DNA of 64,000 nt from Channallabes apus (GCA_030522415.1 CM060126.1:4661145-4725144), one strand, 5' to 3'; positions 35,474-45,894 are shown, numbered from the stretch's first letter. Translations and numbers: made by a program. Notes: generated by a model from the letters alone, not told the origin.

Positions 35474-35838
35474 TCAATTTCTATACCGCTTAATCCTGTG
35501 TTCAGGGTCGCGGGGGACCTGGAGCCTATCCCAGGAGACTTCGGGCACTAGGCGGGGTACACCCTGGACAGGGTGCCAATCCATCACAGGGCACACACAC
35601 ATACACACACTCACACACCGGGCAATTTTAGGAACGCCAATTAGCCTAACCTGCATATCTTTGGACTGTGGGAGGAAACCGGAGTACCCGGAGGAAACCC
35701 ACCAAGCACGGGGAGAACATGCAAACTCCATGCACACAGAGACGGGAATCAACCCAGCCGGGTTGATAGCCGGGGAATCGAACCCAGACCCAGGAGGTGC
35801 AAGGCGACAGTGCTAACCACTACACCACCGCACCGCCT
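35474..35838 (-). repeat. tRNA-derived SINE (family 1)
   Basis: A nearly full copy with a short tail. There is a small internal duplication (CAGCCGGGTTGATAGCCGGG) beside the B-box region. Possible imperfect flanking repeat around AAGGAC/AAGGAT. Confidence 0.82.
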
Positions 35839-36049
35839 AAGGATCAACCAAACTTAGCCAAAATTAGCATAACTCCAAAGATGACACGCTTTGTTCATTT
35901 GTAGCAAAATATTAACTTGCATGCTGACATTAACAATCTTTTTAGCAGTGTTATTTTGAAATCTGGTTGTTCAGATTGTACTGATGTTATGTGAGAGCAG
36001 CTGTGACCTTAGTTCAATTTATGTAAATGTATATGATATTAGTTAGAAC

Positions 36050-37670
36050 TGTGGTGTGAAAAACTATTTGCCCCCCTCCTGATTTCTTATTCTTTTGCAT
36101 GTTTGTCACACAAAATGTTTCTGCTCATCAAACACATTTAACTATTAGTCAAAGATAACACAAGTAAACACAAAATGCAGTTTTTAAATGAGGGGTTTCA
36201 TTATTTAGGGAGAAAAAAAAAATCAAAACCTACATTGCCCTGTGTGAAAAAGTAATTGCCCCCTGAACCTAATAACTGGTTGGGCCACCCTTAGCAGCAA
36301 TAACTGCAATCAAGCGTTTGCGATAACTTGCAACGAGTCTTTTACAGCGCTCTGGAGGAATTTTGGCCCACTCATCTTTGCAGAATTGTTGTAATTCAGC
36401 TTTATTTGAGGGTTTTCTAGCATGAACCGCCTTTTTAAGGTCATGCCACAACATCTCAATAGGATTCAGGTCAGGACTTTGACTAGGCCACTCCAAAGTC
36501 TTCATTTTGTTTTTCTTCAGCCATTCAGAGGTGGATTTGCTGGTGTGTTTTGGGTCATTGTCCTGCTGCAGCACCCAAGATCGCTTCAGCTTGAGTTGAC
36601 GAACAGATGGCCGGACATTCTCCTTCAGGATTTTTTGGTAGACAGTAGAATTCATGGTTCCATCTATCACAGCAAGCCTTCCAGGTCCTGAAGCAGCAAA
36701 ACAACCCCAGACCATCACACTACCACCACCATATTTTACTGTTGGTATGATGTTCTTTTTCTGAAATGCTGTGTTACTTTTACGCCAGATGTAACGGGAC
36801 ACGCACCTTCCAAAAAGTTCAACTTTTGTCTCGTCGGTCCACAAGGTATTTTCCCAAAAGTCTTGGCAATCATTGAGATGTTTTTTAGCAAAATTGAGAC
36901 AAGCCTTAATGTTCTTTTTGCTTAAAAGTGGTTTGCGCCTTGGAAATCTGCCATGCAGGCCGTTTTTGCCCAGTCTCTTTCTTATGGTGGAGTCGTGAAC
37001 ACTGACCTTAATTGAGGCAAGTGAGGCCTGCAGTTCTTTAGATGTTGTCCTGGGGTCTTTTGTGGCCTCTCGGATGAGTTGTCTCTGCGCTCTTGGGGTA
37101 ATTTTGGTCGGCTGGCCACTCCTGGGAAGGTTCACCACTGTTCCATGTTTTTGCCATTTGTGGATAATGGCTCTCACTGTGGTTCGCTGGAGTCCCAAAG
37201 CTTTAGAAATGGCTTTATAACCTTTACCAGACTGATAGATCTCAATTACTTTTGTTCTCATTTGTTCCTGAATTTCTTTGGATCTTGGCATGATGTCTAG
37301 CTTTTGAGGTGCTTTTGGTCTACTTCTCTGTGTCAGGTAGCTCCTATTTAAGTGATTTCTTGATTGAAATAGGTGTGGCAGTAATCAGGCCTGGGGGTGA
37401 CTACAGAAATTGAACTCAGGTGTGATAAACCACAGTTAAGCTATTTTTTAACAAGGGGGGCAATCACTTTTTCACACAGGGCCATGTAGATTTTGAGTTT
37501 TATTTCTCCCTTAATAACATAAACCTTCATTTAAAAACTGCATTTTGTGTTCAATTATGTTATCTTTGACTAATAGTTAACGGTTTTTGATGAGCAGAAA
37601 CATTTAAGTGTGACAAACATGCAAAAGAATAAGGAATCAGGAAGGGGGCAAATAGTTTTTCACACCCCTG
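36050..37670 (-). mobile_element. Tc1-like transposon (family B) with intact transposase
   Basis: Bounded by the same long inverted repeats as the copy at 26790. The terminal bases have drifted: the right end reads CAGGGG and the left CTGTGG where the sister copies have CAGTGG, and the left TA is lost. It sits in MASP1 intron 5 in the gene's own orientation and carries an uninterrupted transposase. Confidence 0.93.
36269..37291 (-). CDS. Tc1/mariner-family transposase, 340 aa, uninterrupted
   Basis: The frame is open from MPRSKEIQEQ to the stop. Residues 1-120 form two helix-turn-helix halves that bind the terminal repeats, with a GRPR-like linker changed to SGQP. The DD34E catalytic triad is complete: Asp153 in WTDETK, Asp244 in QQDNDPKHT and Glu279 in LNPIEM, with exactly 34 residues between the last two. 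The length matches active Tc1-like transposases. It is a mobile-element gene, not a fish host gene. Its product could act in trans if expressed, while the drifted terminal bases may limit the element's own movement. Confidence 0.95.
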   Translation of the reverse strand: MPRSKEIQEQMRTKVIEIYQSGKGYKAISKALGLQRTTVRAIIHKWQKHGTVVNLPRSGQPTKITPRAQRQLIREATKDPRTTSKELQASLASIKVSVHDSTIRKRLGKNGLHGRFPRRKPLLSKKNIKACLNFAKKHLNDCQDFWENTLWTDETKVELFGRCVSRYIWRKSNTAFQKKNIIPTVKYGGGSVMVWGCFAASGPGRLAVIDGTMNSTVYQKILKENVRPSVRQLKLKRSWVLQQDNDPKHTSKSTSEWLKKNKMKTLEWPSQSPDLNPIEMLWHDLKKAVHARKPSNKAELQQFCKDEWAKIPPERCKRLVASYRKRLIAVIAAKGGPTSY

Positions 37671-37799
37671 TATATGATGATGGATGAAGGCTAATTTACA
37701 TAAAGTTGGATGCTTACAATCATGTAACACTAATAAGATCTATAATAAAACTGTAAAATTGGTGTAAAAAAGTTTATTTGTGGAGGGGGGGGGCGTAAG

Positions 37800-38060
37800 A
37801 TAGGTCATAGAACATATCAAGAATTTTTGTGTCTGTTGTTCTGTTTGTTTGTGCAGGCATCATGTAAAAACTACTGAACAAATTTTAATAGGGATAGAGT
37901 TAGGGTTTTCCCAGGTGCATTTGGCTAAGCTTGAGCTTACATATAGGTTTTCTTTGATCGTAATCGGCCCAAGATATGGGAAGATATGCTAATTTAAATT
38001 TACATGGAAAACACCCCTATATAAAAAATCGGGCTTGAAAAACTCATTAGTTGACCACAA
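37800..38060 (+). repeat. dispersed repeat, partner of 8042-8235
   Basis: It shares ACTGAACAAATTTTAATAGG, GGTGCATTTGGC and flanking blocks with the reverse complement of 8042-8235. Family unknown. Confidence 0.55.
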
Positions 38061-38131
38061 AATTCAACAGATGGCGATTATAAGTGTGCAATTGAAATCT
38101 ACTTATTAAATGCCACCTTACACCTTCATTC

Positions 38132-38282
38132 CATGCATTCATTCATTCATCATTCATCTTCTATACCGCTTTATCCTGTGTTCAGGGTCGCGGGGGGCCT
38201 GGAGCCTATCCCAGGAGGCTTTCGGGCACAAGGCAGGGTACACCCTGGACAGGGTGCCAATCCATCGCAGGGCACACACATC
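38132..38282 (-). repeat. partial family 1 SINE
   Basis: The tail half only: the ATTC run, TATACCGCTTTATCCTGTG, the GGTACACCCTGGACAGGGTG block and the CA start. The tRNA head is missing, as expected for a 5'-truncated minus-strand insertion. Confidence 0.8.
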
Positions 38283-38652
38283 ATTCCATGCACTTAGCGT
38301 AAAAATTTAAGTTCATTCCAAAATTCAACTGATGGCATTGTACATTTTTCGAAACGTGCTTATGAGTGTGCAACTTAATTCCACATAAACAAAGTCACGG
38401 GCTTTAGTACGTAATAAAAATAAGTGTTGTTGTTATGGAGACGCTTTGTACAAAGGAACAATAATTTAACGTTTAGTTAATTTATATCTAAGTGTTCTGT
38501 CCTGAGTCACTTAATCGTTGTCATTGCAACAAAATGGTGCCACCTACAGATCACTATCATCATTAGTTCTTGGTTTCCTCCTTTGAAGCTGATTAGACAC
38601 AACCTTTTATCTGATTATATGTAGTAGTATCTAATTACTGTGTTTTCCTCAC

Positions 38653-38849
38653 CTTGATGTAGTCGTAAGGGCAGGTGACATCGGGGTGATCTTCTATATC
38701 GAAGGTTTCATCAAAATCAAGAGTGACTGAGAAACCTTTCTCCAGCTGGATTCGGTAGAGACAGTCCGAGCTTTTAGGGTACGGTTTGGGAAAATCTGCG
38801 CTGGTGATCAGTCCCGATCCCTCAGTGTACACACTGCCGCTGCACTCCA
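38653..38849 (-). CDS. masp1: MASP1 exon 5: first half of CUB2
   Basis: A 197-nt exon from CATCCTCAG to an AAG-GTGAGG donor. It encodes VECSGSVYTEGSGLITSADF and then PKPYPKSSDCLYRIQLEKGF and on to DIEDHPDVTCPYDYIK, all standard MASP CUB2. Completing the split codon from exon 4 gives the Val-Glu-Cys start seen in human MASP1. Confidence 0.95.
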
Positions 38850-38855
38850 CTGAGG

Positions 38856-38883
38856 ATGCACACACACACACACACACACACAC
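38856..38883. repeat. (CA)n microsatellite at the exon 5 acceptor
   Basis: About 14 units. On the MASP1 strand it is a (TG)n run ending eight bases before the splice site. Confidence 0.95.
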
Positions 38884-39004
38884 ATTTATAGCGTGACTTC
38901 AACTGGTGCATTGAGGTTGGCGACTGAACTGAACAAACAGATGAAAAAACAAACAGAAACTTCAGTTAGTGGCAGATTTGAAACTGGTTCAAAGTGACAC
39001 TAAA

Positions 39005-39590
39005 ACCCCTTTCATACATATAGGAGTCTGATGAGAAATCTCAGAGATTTTGGAGAGAAAATGCTCATTCCGTGACCAACATTGAGGGAGTGCCGTTAGC
39101 GGGAGTTCTTACTGTAGCAGCATCTTCCTCGATCACTGAAACTCTCTTCTGAATTACTAGATGACTCGCAAACACCCTCCTCATTCGCCTCAATCGCTAG
39201 AACTTCCTTCAAGTAGAAGACATATTCTCACTGGACATCTCCTTCTCTTTTCATTCTTGTTGTCGCTATTCAGTATCCACAATATCGGCAAACACTAAGA
39301 GACCACTGCAACTTTGGGGAGTGCCCAGGAGTGAGTCACGGGTGCCAGAAAAGCACTAAGAGAAATTTATAGATTTCTTCAAGCGGAAAGACTACAGAAA
39401 GAATTGACATGTCCAGTAATTCTGTAGCTTTTTAGGAGAAATTGCCAAAATTAAAGAGATGCTTGGGGAGTTTGAAGTGTGGCTTGTGAGAGCCCAGGAG
39501 TTCCATGAACTCTCCAGGAGTACGCCAATTTTCTTGCCAAATTTGCTCTCACCAGGATTTCTCATCAGATTCCTACATCTATGAAAGGCT
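39005..39590. mobile_element. unclassified element with inverted ends
   Basis: The left end CTTTCATACATATAGGAGTC continues into TGATGAGAAATC. The right end carries the inverted, similar CTTTCATAGATGTAGGAATC and TGATGAGAAATCC. The repeats are about 33 bp with a non-coding interior. Located in MASP1 intron 4. Confidence 0.6.
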
Positions 39591-39662
39591 ACAGGCTTAA
39601 GGCTACAGAAAAACAAATAAGCAATCCTCACAACCGTGGTTGTGCAATACATTGAACTGATT

Positions 39663-39905
39663 GGGGCAGTGGTGGCTCAGTCGGTTAAGGCTGTGGGTTA
39701 CTGGGTTACTGATCGGAAGGTCAGGGGTTCGAACCCCAGCATCGCCAAGTTGCCACTGTTGAGCCCTTGAGCAAGGCCCTTAACCCTATCTGCTCCAGGG
39801 GCGCTGCTCCGTAAGCTGGCTGACCCTGCACTCTGACCCCAGTTTCCTAATTGGGATATGTGAAAATTGAGCAATTTCCCTCTGGGATTAATAAAGTTCT
39901 ATAAA
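39663..39905 (+). repeat. tRNA-derived SINE (family 3), best copy
   Basis: The head has GGTGGCTCAGTCGG and the B-box-like GGTTCGAACCC. The body has CAAGTTGCCACTGTTGAGCC and AAGGCCCTTAACCC, and the tail GGGATTAATAAAGTTC is followed by an AT-rich run. No tRNA fold extends beyond the head, so it is not a tRNA gene. Confidence 0.82.
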
Positions 39906-40166
39906 ATTAAAAAATTAAAATTAAAATTAAAAAAAATATGTGGGTTACAAGAGTAGGAGTGCCACTTGATGAGCAGGAATCAGAGGCTACAATGAGAAAG
40001 GTCTCATCAAAATGGGACACCTGACCTGGCAACTAATTCAGCATAATGAAAAATCTTTTTTCTTGCTTGCACATAAATGGAGTATACAGTAGATAGAACA
40101 CAAGAATACTGAGCCATTGTGGACTTACCTCCTGGGGTCAACTCCTAGAAGTTAAGCTTATTTCAA

Positions 40167-40380
40167 GGGTCAGGGGTAGTTCAGTGGTTAAGGCATTGGA
40201 CTACGGTTCGGAAGATCCCAGGTTCAAACCCCACAACCACCAAGTTGCCACTTTTGGGCCCTTGAGCAAGGCCCTTAACCCTCAACTGCTCAGATGTGTA
40301 ATGAGATAAAAAAAAAATATTTAAGTCGCTCTGGTGACTTAACGCTCTGGTAAGAGCGTCTGCCAAATGTAAATGTAAGT
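40167..40380 (+). repeat. tRNA-derived SINE (family 4)
   Basis: The head has GGGTAGTTCAGTGGTTAAGG and the B-box-like GGTTCAAACCC, and the tail has TAAGAGCGTCTGCCAAATG. A short internal duplication (CTCTGGTGACTTAACGCTCTG) interrupts the usual tail. Other copies are at 42738 and 49265. Confidence 0.82.
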
Positions 40381-40564
40381 AAACCATGCAACAGTATGAC
40401 AGGACAATTCTGCCAGAATCAAGCTACACCTTTCAAAGTCTTCCACAGAATGGGTATCAGTGGCCAGTCTTTCACCGGTGCAACATGAACCTAAGTGATT
40501 GTCTCTATCCTGTCTAGGTGAGCTGTCTGTTCACAGAAATATCTTCTCTAGTTCAGTTACTTAC

Positions 40565-40804
40565 GGGCACTGGTGGCTCAGTGGTAGGTGTTTCGCCTGC
40601 CATGCGGAAGGCCTGGGTTCGTTTCCCAGCCAGTGCCCAAACCCCCTCAGCTACCGGATGCAGTGCCGGTCCCAGTCCTGTGTAAAATGGGAGGGTTGCA
40701 CTAGGAAAGGCATCCGGCGTAAAACCTGTGCCAAATTGTTGTGCGGACTGGATATTCCGCTGTGGCGACCCCTTGCTGAGAGTAGCCTAAAGACTAACAA
40801 CAAA
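40565..40804 (+). repeat. tRNA-derived SINE (family 2), best copy
   Basis: The head GGGCACTGGTGGCTCAGTGG is followed by GGGTTCGTTTCCC and the body AAAATGGGAGGGTTG. The tail has GCTGTGGCGACCCCTTGCTG and then AGACTAACAACAAAC. It shows what the first bases of the hAT-split copy at 7318 looked like. Confidence 0.82.
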
Positions 40805-42192
40805 CTAGTTCAAACTAGTACTTCCTTTCCAATGGCTGTATAACCCTGGTCAAGCTAGTCTGGAATGTTTGCCAAGAAAACAAAAATGAACTGATGACTT
40901 GCCTTACTGGTGTGTTTTCTTCAAAACAACTATGAAAGTAACATAGACTACTCAACATAGTCTCCATCACAAGTGCTGCATTTGTGCCATTATTGAACCC
41001 AACACTCAAATCCTCTTTGAACATCCTCTTTGTCTCCCACTTTACTACAGAATGTTTAAAAAGATGACGCTGTTGACAACAGAAGTGTGCACAGATGCTT
41101 GGAGAAGTTTATAGAAGGGAAACCAGCATTGATGACAAACCCCACATTGGGAGATCATTGTGTTTCTCAAGCTCAGACAAGTGGGAGCAGGTCAACAGAA
41201 GCTTTGGATCTTCTCAAATCCAGGGGTTGTCCATGCATAGGAAAAGGAAAACTCCAACTAACTGCGGGAAGAAAACCGAGCTACTGCACAACATGTGTCG
41301 ATTATACCCAGTCTAATTAGCCAGTTCATATTTACTCCAAAATGACATTTCTTTGGCAAAAGCCGTAACATTTTCCTTTGTACAGTGCGAATAGGGTGAC
41401 CGGGGTTCACAGGCATGTCTCAGATTTCCCCAGGCAGCTCAAGTGTAAATAGCTACCATTTATCTTTCAGATATGTTCAGGGTAACTGGGCCAAAGAGCA
41501 GACATAAAACAGACACACACACAGACTCCACCCCACACAACAACACATACGCAGTTTGGAATATTTCCATCCCTGGTTTATAAAAAATACGTTATTGGTA
41601 TATCATAAAAAAACATTACATAACTAAATTACTCACCAGCTTTTCCTAAAGCTGATCATACTTAAGAATTAACAACCACTAATCCCATTTAATTAACGTC
41701 TTTCTTTTTCCTCTGAGGTCTTAGCTGGCTAATCCCTAAGACTGAGATAACACGGCTGTACATTCCTTAAGGTATACATTTAAAATAGCTGAAAAAAAAA
41801 AAAAACCCAACACAATGTGTACTTTATAGTAAATATGACACAGTTATCTAAATCTTCTCCAAAACTACTAAAGCAATAATAAAAACACACTTTTCATGCA
41901 GGAGAAACTGGAATCGTGTCTTGTTCATCTTAGACGTCAGGAGGGTCAAACTGAGCCAATTAAGATTTGTTAAAGCATTTGCATTAAACGCTTACAGGAT
42001 TTGTTCTGCCTAAGCCCTGCATAACAAATGATTCAGATTTTGGCAACAAAACAAAGAAGGATTAAAAATAAATCCCTGCATTTGTATTCAAGTCACTAGT
42101 AATGTTCTAAATGCATGTACACTAACTCGTCACTGGAACACTTAGACACTGGTATCAATCTTTAACTCTCCATATGTACACTTGGATTCCAC
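40805..42192 (-). other. MASP1 intron 4, unassigned part
   Basis: No exon or clear repeat is seen. Short frames at 41087-41320 are unrecognised and I do not call them genes. Confidence 0.4.
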
Positions 42193-42956
42193 TAGTGATG
42201 GGAAGTTCGAATCATTTTAGTGATTCGGTTCTTTGAATCTTGTTCATCAAAATGAACGAATCTTTTTTTGAGTCATTTCATTCATTTCGATCTTTTGATC
42301 AGAAATAAATTAAAATGTTGCATTTTCAAAAAACAAAAATCCCTCAATACGTCTACATACACAAATTTTGGCTATAGTTCCATTTATGAAAATATTACAA
42401 TGTAACTAAGAACACATTATAATAAACAGAATACTGTAAGTAGCTCACCTTCTCAGCTCAAACTTTCTTTTGAATCTATTGCACCGCATAGCGTCTATGG
42501 GAGTCATGTGTCAAAAGAACGAATGACTCGGGACGGGACTCAAAGACCCACTAGCACAATCGTTCAATACTGTTTCCTGTGTACTGCATTCATAGCGTCT
42601 ATGGGAGTCAAGTGTTAACGACTCGAGAATTGAAGACTTATTTCTGAGAATCGTTCAATACTGTTTCCTGTAACGTACGGAGGTTTTGCGATGCTTTGCG
42701 CCGTTCATCTCGAGTCATGTTAAATATTTGAATCGTAGGGCCAGGTGTAGCTCAGTGGTTAAGGCATTGGACTACGGTTCAGAAGATCACAGGTTCAAAC
42801 CCCACAACCACCAAGTTGCCACTGTTGGGCCCTTGAGTGAGGCCCTTAACCCTCAACTGCACAGATGTATAATGAGATTAAAAAAATGTAAGTCGCTCTG
42901 GATAAGAGCGTCTGCCAAATGCTTAAATGTAAATGTTCATGAACGACCCATCACTA
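42193..42956. mobile_element. hAT-type MITE with 8-bp duplication
   Basis: The ends TAGTGATGGG and CCCATCACTA are exact inverted repeats. The flanks GATTCCAC (42185-42192) and GTTTCCAC (42957-42964) form an 8-bp target duplication with one mismatch. The sub-terminal AACGAATC-type repeats are typical of the family. A family 4 SINE is nested near its right end. Confidence 0.75.
42738..42930 (+). repeat. tRNA-derived SINE (family 4), nested in the hAT MITE
   Basis: The head GGTGTAGCTCAGTGG, the B-box-like GGTTCAAACCCC and the tail CTGGATAAGAGCGTCTGCC are all intact. It is younger than its host element. Confidence 0.85.
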
Positions 42957-43139
42957 GTTTCCACTTTTTGGCTGACATGAGTGGAACCTGTTTGGTTCTT
43001 CCACTATTTCAGCCTACCTGGCCCAGAAATTTGGCACAGTTTGATTTCTGGGCTGCTTATCTGCTATTAGCGCTACTATTATTATCTCACAGGCTGATTA
43101 TTATTGTTTTTTTGTTTCTTCTTCCGTGCAAAGGGTTGG

Positions 43140-43654
43140 CGCATAACTAGTCCCGTTTGTCGTAGACCCATGAATGAGGTGTCAAAGCGTGCGGCTTATT
43201 CGCGAATAGGGTGCTATGACTTTTCAAAGGGGTGGATGGTAAATTGCCCCAACAGAGTATACCCCGCATGAGGTTATAAGTTTTACCCCCGGTGTGGAAC
43301 CCCAAATTTGGCGAATTGACATATAATGGAGACTTTTGCACGTAACCGTTTGTCGTAGACCAAACGGTTTGGGAATGAAGTGCTTGGCATAACTTTTCAC
43401 GTTTTCTAACATTTAACCAATTTTGCCGGATTCTAGCGCAAAGTGAGAATTTGGTCTAAAGATAAAATTAACCACATTTGAAGAGGTTTGCAAGATGTGT
43501 CAGACAATACCCTGTATGAGGGTATAAATTGTACCCCTGGGGCGCAAGAGGTGCCCAAATTTGCCCCATTGAAATATAATGGTAACATCAATAGGAACTT
43601 TGAAACTGAACCTAACTGTGGATCCCATTGTAGTAGAGGCAGACGGTTGGGCTT
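43140..43654. other. unclassified repeat-like segment leading into the minisatellite
   Basis: Two related sub-blocks can be seen: GTTTGTCGTAGAC recurs at about 43156 and 43349, and GAGGTTATAAGTTTTACCCC near 43270 resembles GAGGGTATAAATTGTACCCC near 43520. The layout suggests a degenerate, internally duplicated element rather than unique intron. Confidence 0.4.
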
Positions 43655-44315
43655 GATGCTAACAATATTAGCAGGTTGCTAGCATGATGCTAACATGGCT
43701 AGCATGTTGCTGGCATTATGGTAACTATATTAGCATGTTGCTAGCAACATCATTAGCATGTTGGTAAGAGGAGGCTAGCGTGATTAGCATGTTGCTAGCA
43801 TTATGTTAACTATATTAGCATGTTGCTAGCAACATCATTAGCATGTCGGTAAGAGGAGTCTACGTGATTAGCATGTTGCTGGCATTATGTTAACTATATT
43901 TGCATGTTGCTAGCAACATCATTAGCATGTCGGTAAGAGGAGGCTAGCGTGAATAGCATGTTGCTAGCATTATGTTAACTATATTAGCCTGTTGCTAGCA
44001 ACACCATTAGCATGTCGGTAAGAGGAGGCTAGCGTGATCAGCATGTTGCTAGCATTATGTTAACTATATTAGCCTGTTGCTAGCAACACCATTAGCATGT
44101 CGGTAAGAGGAGGCTAGCGTGATCAGCATGTTGCTAGCATTATGTTAACTATATTAGCATGTTGCTAGCAACATCATTAGCATGTTGGTAAGAGGAGCCT
44201 AGCGTGATTAGCATGTTGCTAGCATTATGTTAAGTATATTTGCATGTAGCTAGCAACATCATTAGCATGTCGGTAAGAGGAGGCTAGCATGATTAGCATG
44301 TTGGTAGCATGACTC
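43655..44315. repeat. 85-bp minisatellite, about 7.5 copies
   Basis: The marker GGTAAGAGGAG recurs at 43763, 43848, 43932, 44017, 44102, 44187 and 44272, a period of 85 bp with one interval of 84. Most units contain the perfect 14-bp palindrome TGTTGCTAGCAACA plus other GCTAGC and TTAGCATG motifs. It lies in MASP1 intron 4. Confidence 0.92.
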
Positions 44316-44586
44316 CAGTGTTTTGCCACGGCAGGCACCACTCACTTTTTCTTCAGAAAATGTGCCTCTCTAGCTTGAGTTATCGTAAAGCTTTTCTTTC
44401 AGCCCAAACCATTCTGGGTATTCTCCTCCTCTGACCTCCCTCATAACAGAAACTCATCACCATACTGTGCTTGACGTCTTCTGTAAATATCAACCAGATT
44501 TAAGGCTTTATTCACCAATACGTTAATCGTAAGTTCCATGTAAATTCATTAAACGTCGGGTTGGAGCAATTTAGGTATTGGGTTAT

Positions 44587-44940
44587 TCATTCATTCATTC
44601 ATTTTCTATACCGCTTAATCCTGTGTTCAGGGTCGCGGGGGACCTGGAGCCTATCCCAGGAGACTTCGGGCACTAGGCGGGGTACACCCTGGACAGGGTG
44701 CCAATCCATCGCAGGGCACATACACATACTCACACACCCAATCACACACTACGGGCAATTTAGGAACGCCAATTAGCCTAACCTGCATATCTTTGGACTG
44801 TGGGAGGAAATCAGAGTACCCGGAGGAAACCCACCAAGCACGGGGAGAACATGCAAACTCCATGCACACAGAGACGGGAATCGAACCCAGACCCTGGAGG
44901 TGCAAGGCGACAGTGCTAACAACTACACCACCGCGCCGCC
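44587..44940 (-). repeat. tRNA-derived SINE (family 1), full length with duplication
   Basis: Flanked by a perfect 12-bp repeat, GTATTGGGTTAT, at 44575-44586 and 44941-44952. A short deletion is present beside the B-box region. Confidence 0.92.
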
Positions 44941-45007
44941 GTATTGGGTTATAATTATTTAAATTTTAATAGCATGAGATGATTAAAGAGAAATCTTCAC
45001 ACTGTAC

Positions 45008-45139
45008 CTTTACATGTTCGGTTGTCGTAGTGAAGGTGGTGTCCGTATCGGCAGGAGCAGTAATAGCCTCCGATATAGTTATGGCAAAAGTGATCGCATG
45101 CCCCGACTTCATCGCTGTTATCTCTGCACTCATCTATAT
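45008..45139 (-). CDS. masp1: MASP1 exon 4: calcium-binding EGF domain
   Basis: A 132-nt exon, phase 1-1, between TTTTTTACCAG and an AAAG-GTACAG donor. It encodes DIDECRDNSDEVGACDHFCH and then NYIGGYYCSCRYG and DNRTCK, with six cysteines. The DxDEC start and the C-x-N-x4-Y-x-C pattern are the signature of a calcium-binding EGF module with a possible hydroxylated Asn. With CUB1 it forms the Ca-dependent dimer and collagen-binding unit. Too short to be called as an ORF. Confidence 0.96.
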
Positions 45140-45561
45140 CTGGTAAAAAAAAGTGAACAATGAAGAAAGAACAAGGCTAATCATAATAACTTCACCTTAC
45201 TGACCCCCAGGAAAACTGCAATAAAAGGCAACACTAAGTACTGAAAATGGAAACGTGAAAGAGCGCCTCCTACAGTATGTGCAAAATCTTTCTTTGCAAT
45301 TTCTTACTTTGAAGTCATTAATATAAAACATCCGGATCACAACAATTATACGAGTTGAGGCCAAGCAAATTTATCGAAATTCAGGTGCGAATGTTGGACA
45401 CAGGAGATTTTTTCCGGATTTTCTCAAATGTCATATTTCTTGGAGGAATTGCTCTTGCGAAAGATTTAAAATATAAATTAGTTTGTATCCAGTTTCCCAA
45501 CTGATGCCCAGTATGTGTAATTCTGTAAGACATCTATGTGTGTGTGTTTGTGTGTTTTTAC
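45140..45561 (-). other. MASP1 intron 3
   Basis: A short intron with no named repeat. Confidence 0.6.
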
Positions 45562-45739
45562 CCACTGCACTGTAGTGCGCTTCGAACCCAGAGTAATGTT
45601 CCTCGTTGGAAAAGTCTGAGCGAAACGCCACACTGAGAATGTTCCCCGGTGATAAGATAACATCGCCAGCAGGAACCCGCTCTGTGTCCGTGTTCTCTCG
45701 TCCACAAAACACTGCAAGCTCCTCGCTCTCTGAGTATAC
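45562..45739 (-). CDS. masp1: MASP1 exon 3: second half of CUB1
   Basis: A 178-nt exon starting VYSESEELAVFCGRENTDTE and including VAFRSDFSNEEHYSGFEAHY, near-identical in arrangement to human MASP1. The Ser-Asp-Phe-Ser-Asn-Glu region lies in the calcium- and lectin-binding half of CUB1. The acceptor is the end of a (TG)n tract (TGTGTAG), and the donor is GTAAAA. Phase 0 in, 1 out. Confidence 0.96.

Positions 45740-45741
<2 letters not shown>

Positions 45742-45811
<70 letters not shown>
45742..45811. repeat. (CA)n microsatellite abutting the exon 3 acceptor
   Basis: About 34 CA units. On the MASP1 strand it is (TG)n and runs straight into the TAG of the 3' splice site. Confidence 0.97.
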
Positions 45812-45891
45812 TTAAAGATACAAATAATTCTAAATGCCTTTGTGAGATGTTATATGTCTTTATAAAATACAAAATATTAAAATCAATTACT

Positions 45892-45894
<3 letters not shown>

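Noticed and set aside
43655..44315. CRISPR-like regular array
   Set aside because: The 85-bp units are repeated throughout with no unique spacers, and this is a vertebrate genome; it is a minisatellite.
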